DNA from: Bacteroidota bacterium
GTDB lineage: Bacteria > Bacteroidota > Bacteroidia > CAILMK01
Direction: 5' to 3'
Assembly (NCBI GenBank): GCA_013287095.1
Contig: JABDEJ010000060.1
Location: 1-13,989, forward strand
DNA: 13,989 nucleotides
Below are positions 13,316-13,989 of the stretch, in pieces (position 1 is the first letter of the stretch; each line of letters opens with the position of its first letter). The position numbers and the translations under genes are program-made. The notes beneath the pieces are model-generated. The model made no database searches. It saw only the letters and a program-made list of their open reading frames with translations, and was not told the origin of the DNA.

Positions 13316-13989
13316 AATCAAATTTCTGTATGCCATATTGAGTGAACCACCTTGGTTGAATATCAAGGTTCCCGTTTATAGCATTATAGTTACTTCGGTA
13401 TAAAAATCCCAGGGCCGGGTTAAAGTTTTGCTGAATACTGCTCACACTTAAGTAACTGCTGACAAGATCATTCAAATAAGTATATCCGGCCTTGTATGTG
13501 AGCGAGTTGTCCCTTGTTTTGTAATTATCAATACTTTCAGCTATCTGCCCGGATAGGCTTAGGTTTTTATCTTTGAGAAAAGTGGAAGTCGCATATTGTC
13601 CGTCAATCCCGATCACTTGGTTGGCACCAATATTATTGATGTGTGATGTCATGATAGCCCCGATATATGACTGGCTGCCAATATCATATTTATATCGGAT
13701 AACGGTATTATTTGTAGCCGGGATAGAATCTTTAGAGCCTGTTTCAAGGCTCAGCGCCCCGATATTGCTGCTGCCTATTTTCCCGAACAGCCTTGCACCA
13801 CCAATAACCGGGACAGGCATCAAGCCTTCGAAGCCTATTTGCCTGGTATAGAATAGATAACTGCTGTTTCCCAAACCAAACTGAAAGTAATTATATCCCT
13901 CGAGGAAGAACTCGCGCTTTTCAGGATAAAGAACATTGAAACGGGTGAGGTTCACCGGGATTTGGTCTGCTTCTACCTGCGCATAGTCG

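Larger units (their letters stand above)
12590..13989 (-). pseudogene. DUF5916 outer-membrane beta-barrel protein, split by an 85-bp insertion; 5' end outside window
   Basis: The minus-strand reading frame enters the window with DYAQVEADQIPVNLTRFN, then the family hallmark YPEKREFFLEGYNYF. This is typical of DUF5916 proteins, which carry a CBM9-like domain before a barrel. It continues with alternating aromatic strands to GIQKFDFSPTTFS, then enters inserted DNA and stops at 13179. A second frame resumes at SPTTFSYFITQSTGKLESWN and runs to a C-terminal Phe and TAA at 12592-12590, as expected for an outer-membrane barrel. Deleting 85 bp (13210-13294, or any equivalent offset) joins the halves as FDFSPTTFSYFITQ without a gap. 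The gene therefore looks recently inactivated, unless the insertion is an assembly error. The C-terminal half has an in-frame ATG in the insertion but no signal peptide of its own. Confidence 0.85.

Noticed and set aside
12590..13366. A separate complete gene starting with M-I-F-N-Q-G in the broken barrel region
   Set aside because: The first 40 or so residues are out-of-frame translation of the upstream part of DUF5916 and of antisense DUF6934 sequence. Real homology begins at the 21-bp repeat.

Overview
The window looks like chromosomal DNA from a member of the Bacteroidota, probably a Chitinophagales/Sphingobacteriales-like lineage, although the order is a guess. The reasons are AT-rich DNA with a near absence of Shine-Dalgarno sites, several promoter candidates of the Bacteroidota type (TTTG, about 20 nt, TAnnTTTG), and protein families largely confined to or typical of that phylum (DUF4175-like, DUF3127, DUF5916 with a CBM9-like domain, DUF6934, DUF1573-VWA fusions).

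Layout. 2-1423 (+) is the C-terminal part of a large, charged, coiled-coil DUF4175-like protein. 1575-2987 (+) is nuoN, the proton-pumping subunit N of complex I, with its own promoter. 3064-3843 (+) is a Fic-domain AMPylase-type enzyme that carries its own inhibitory motif. 3896-5398 (-) is an exported DUF1573/VWA protein. 5571-5981 (+) is a DUF3127 protein with an SSB-like acidic tail. 6037-6605 (+) is a DUF4160/DUF2442 pair resembling a toxin-antitoxin module. 6606-6860 holds a degenerate fragment and nested palindromes. 6865-7815 and 7893-8918 (+) are two divergent paralogues of an unrecognised family: a lipoprotein signal followed by three transmembrane hairpins. 8971-11878 (+) is a methionine/threonine-branch unit: promoter, SAM-I (S-box) riboswitch, structured leader, a trans-sulfuration enzyme (cystathionine gamma-synthase/lyase type) and homoserine dehydrogenase. 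11902-12525 (-) is a two-gene cassette of DUF6934 plus a 55-residue protein. 12590-13989 (-) is a broken outer-membrane DUF5916 gene whose 5' end lies outside the window.

The most unusual item is at the right end. The DUF5916 gene is split by an 85-bp insertion. The insertion consists of a perfect 71-bp inverted copy of codons 83-106 of the DUF6934 gene about 1 kb away, bracketed by a 21-bp duplication of the target. Removing 85 bp restores a continuous reading frame. This is the signature of a templated insertion (double template switch, or capture of a copied fragment), or alternatively of a chimeric assembly.

Functionally, the riboswitch, trans-sulfuration enzyme and homoserine dehydrogenase form one coherent regulated unit. 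The rest is a mix of housekeeping genes (nuoN, DUF3127), small paired accessory modules (DUF4160/DUF2442, DUF6934/55 aa) and envelope proteins. No rRNA, tRNA, CRISPR array or transposase gene was seen.
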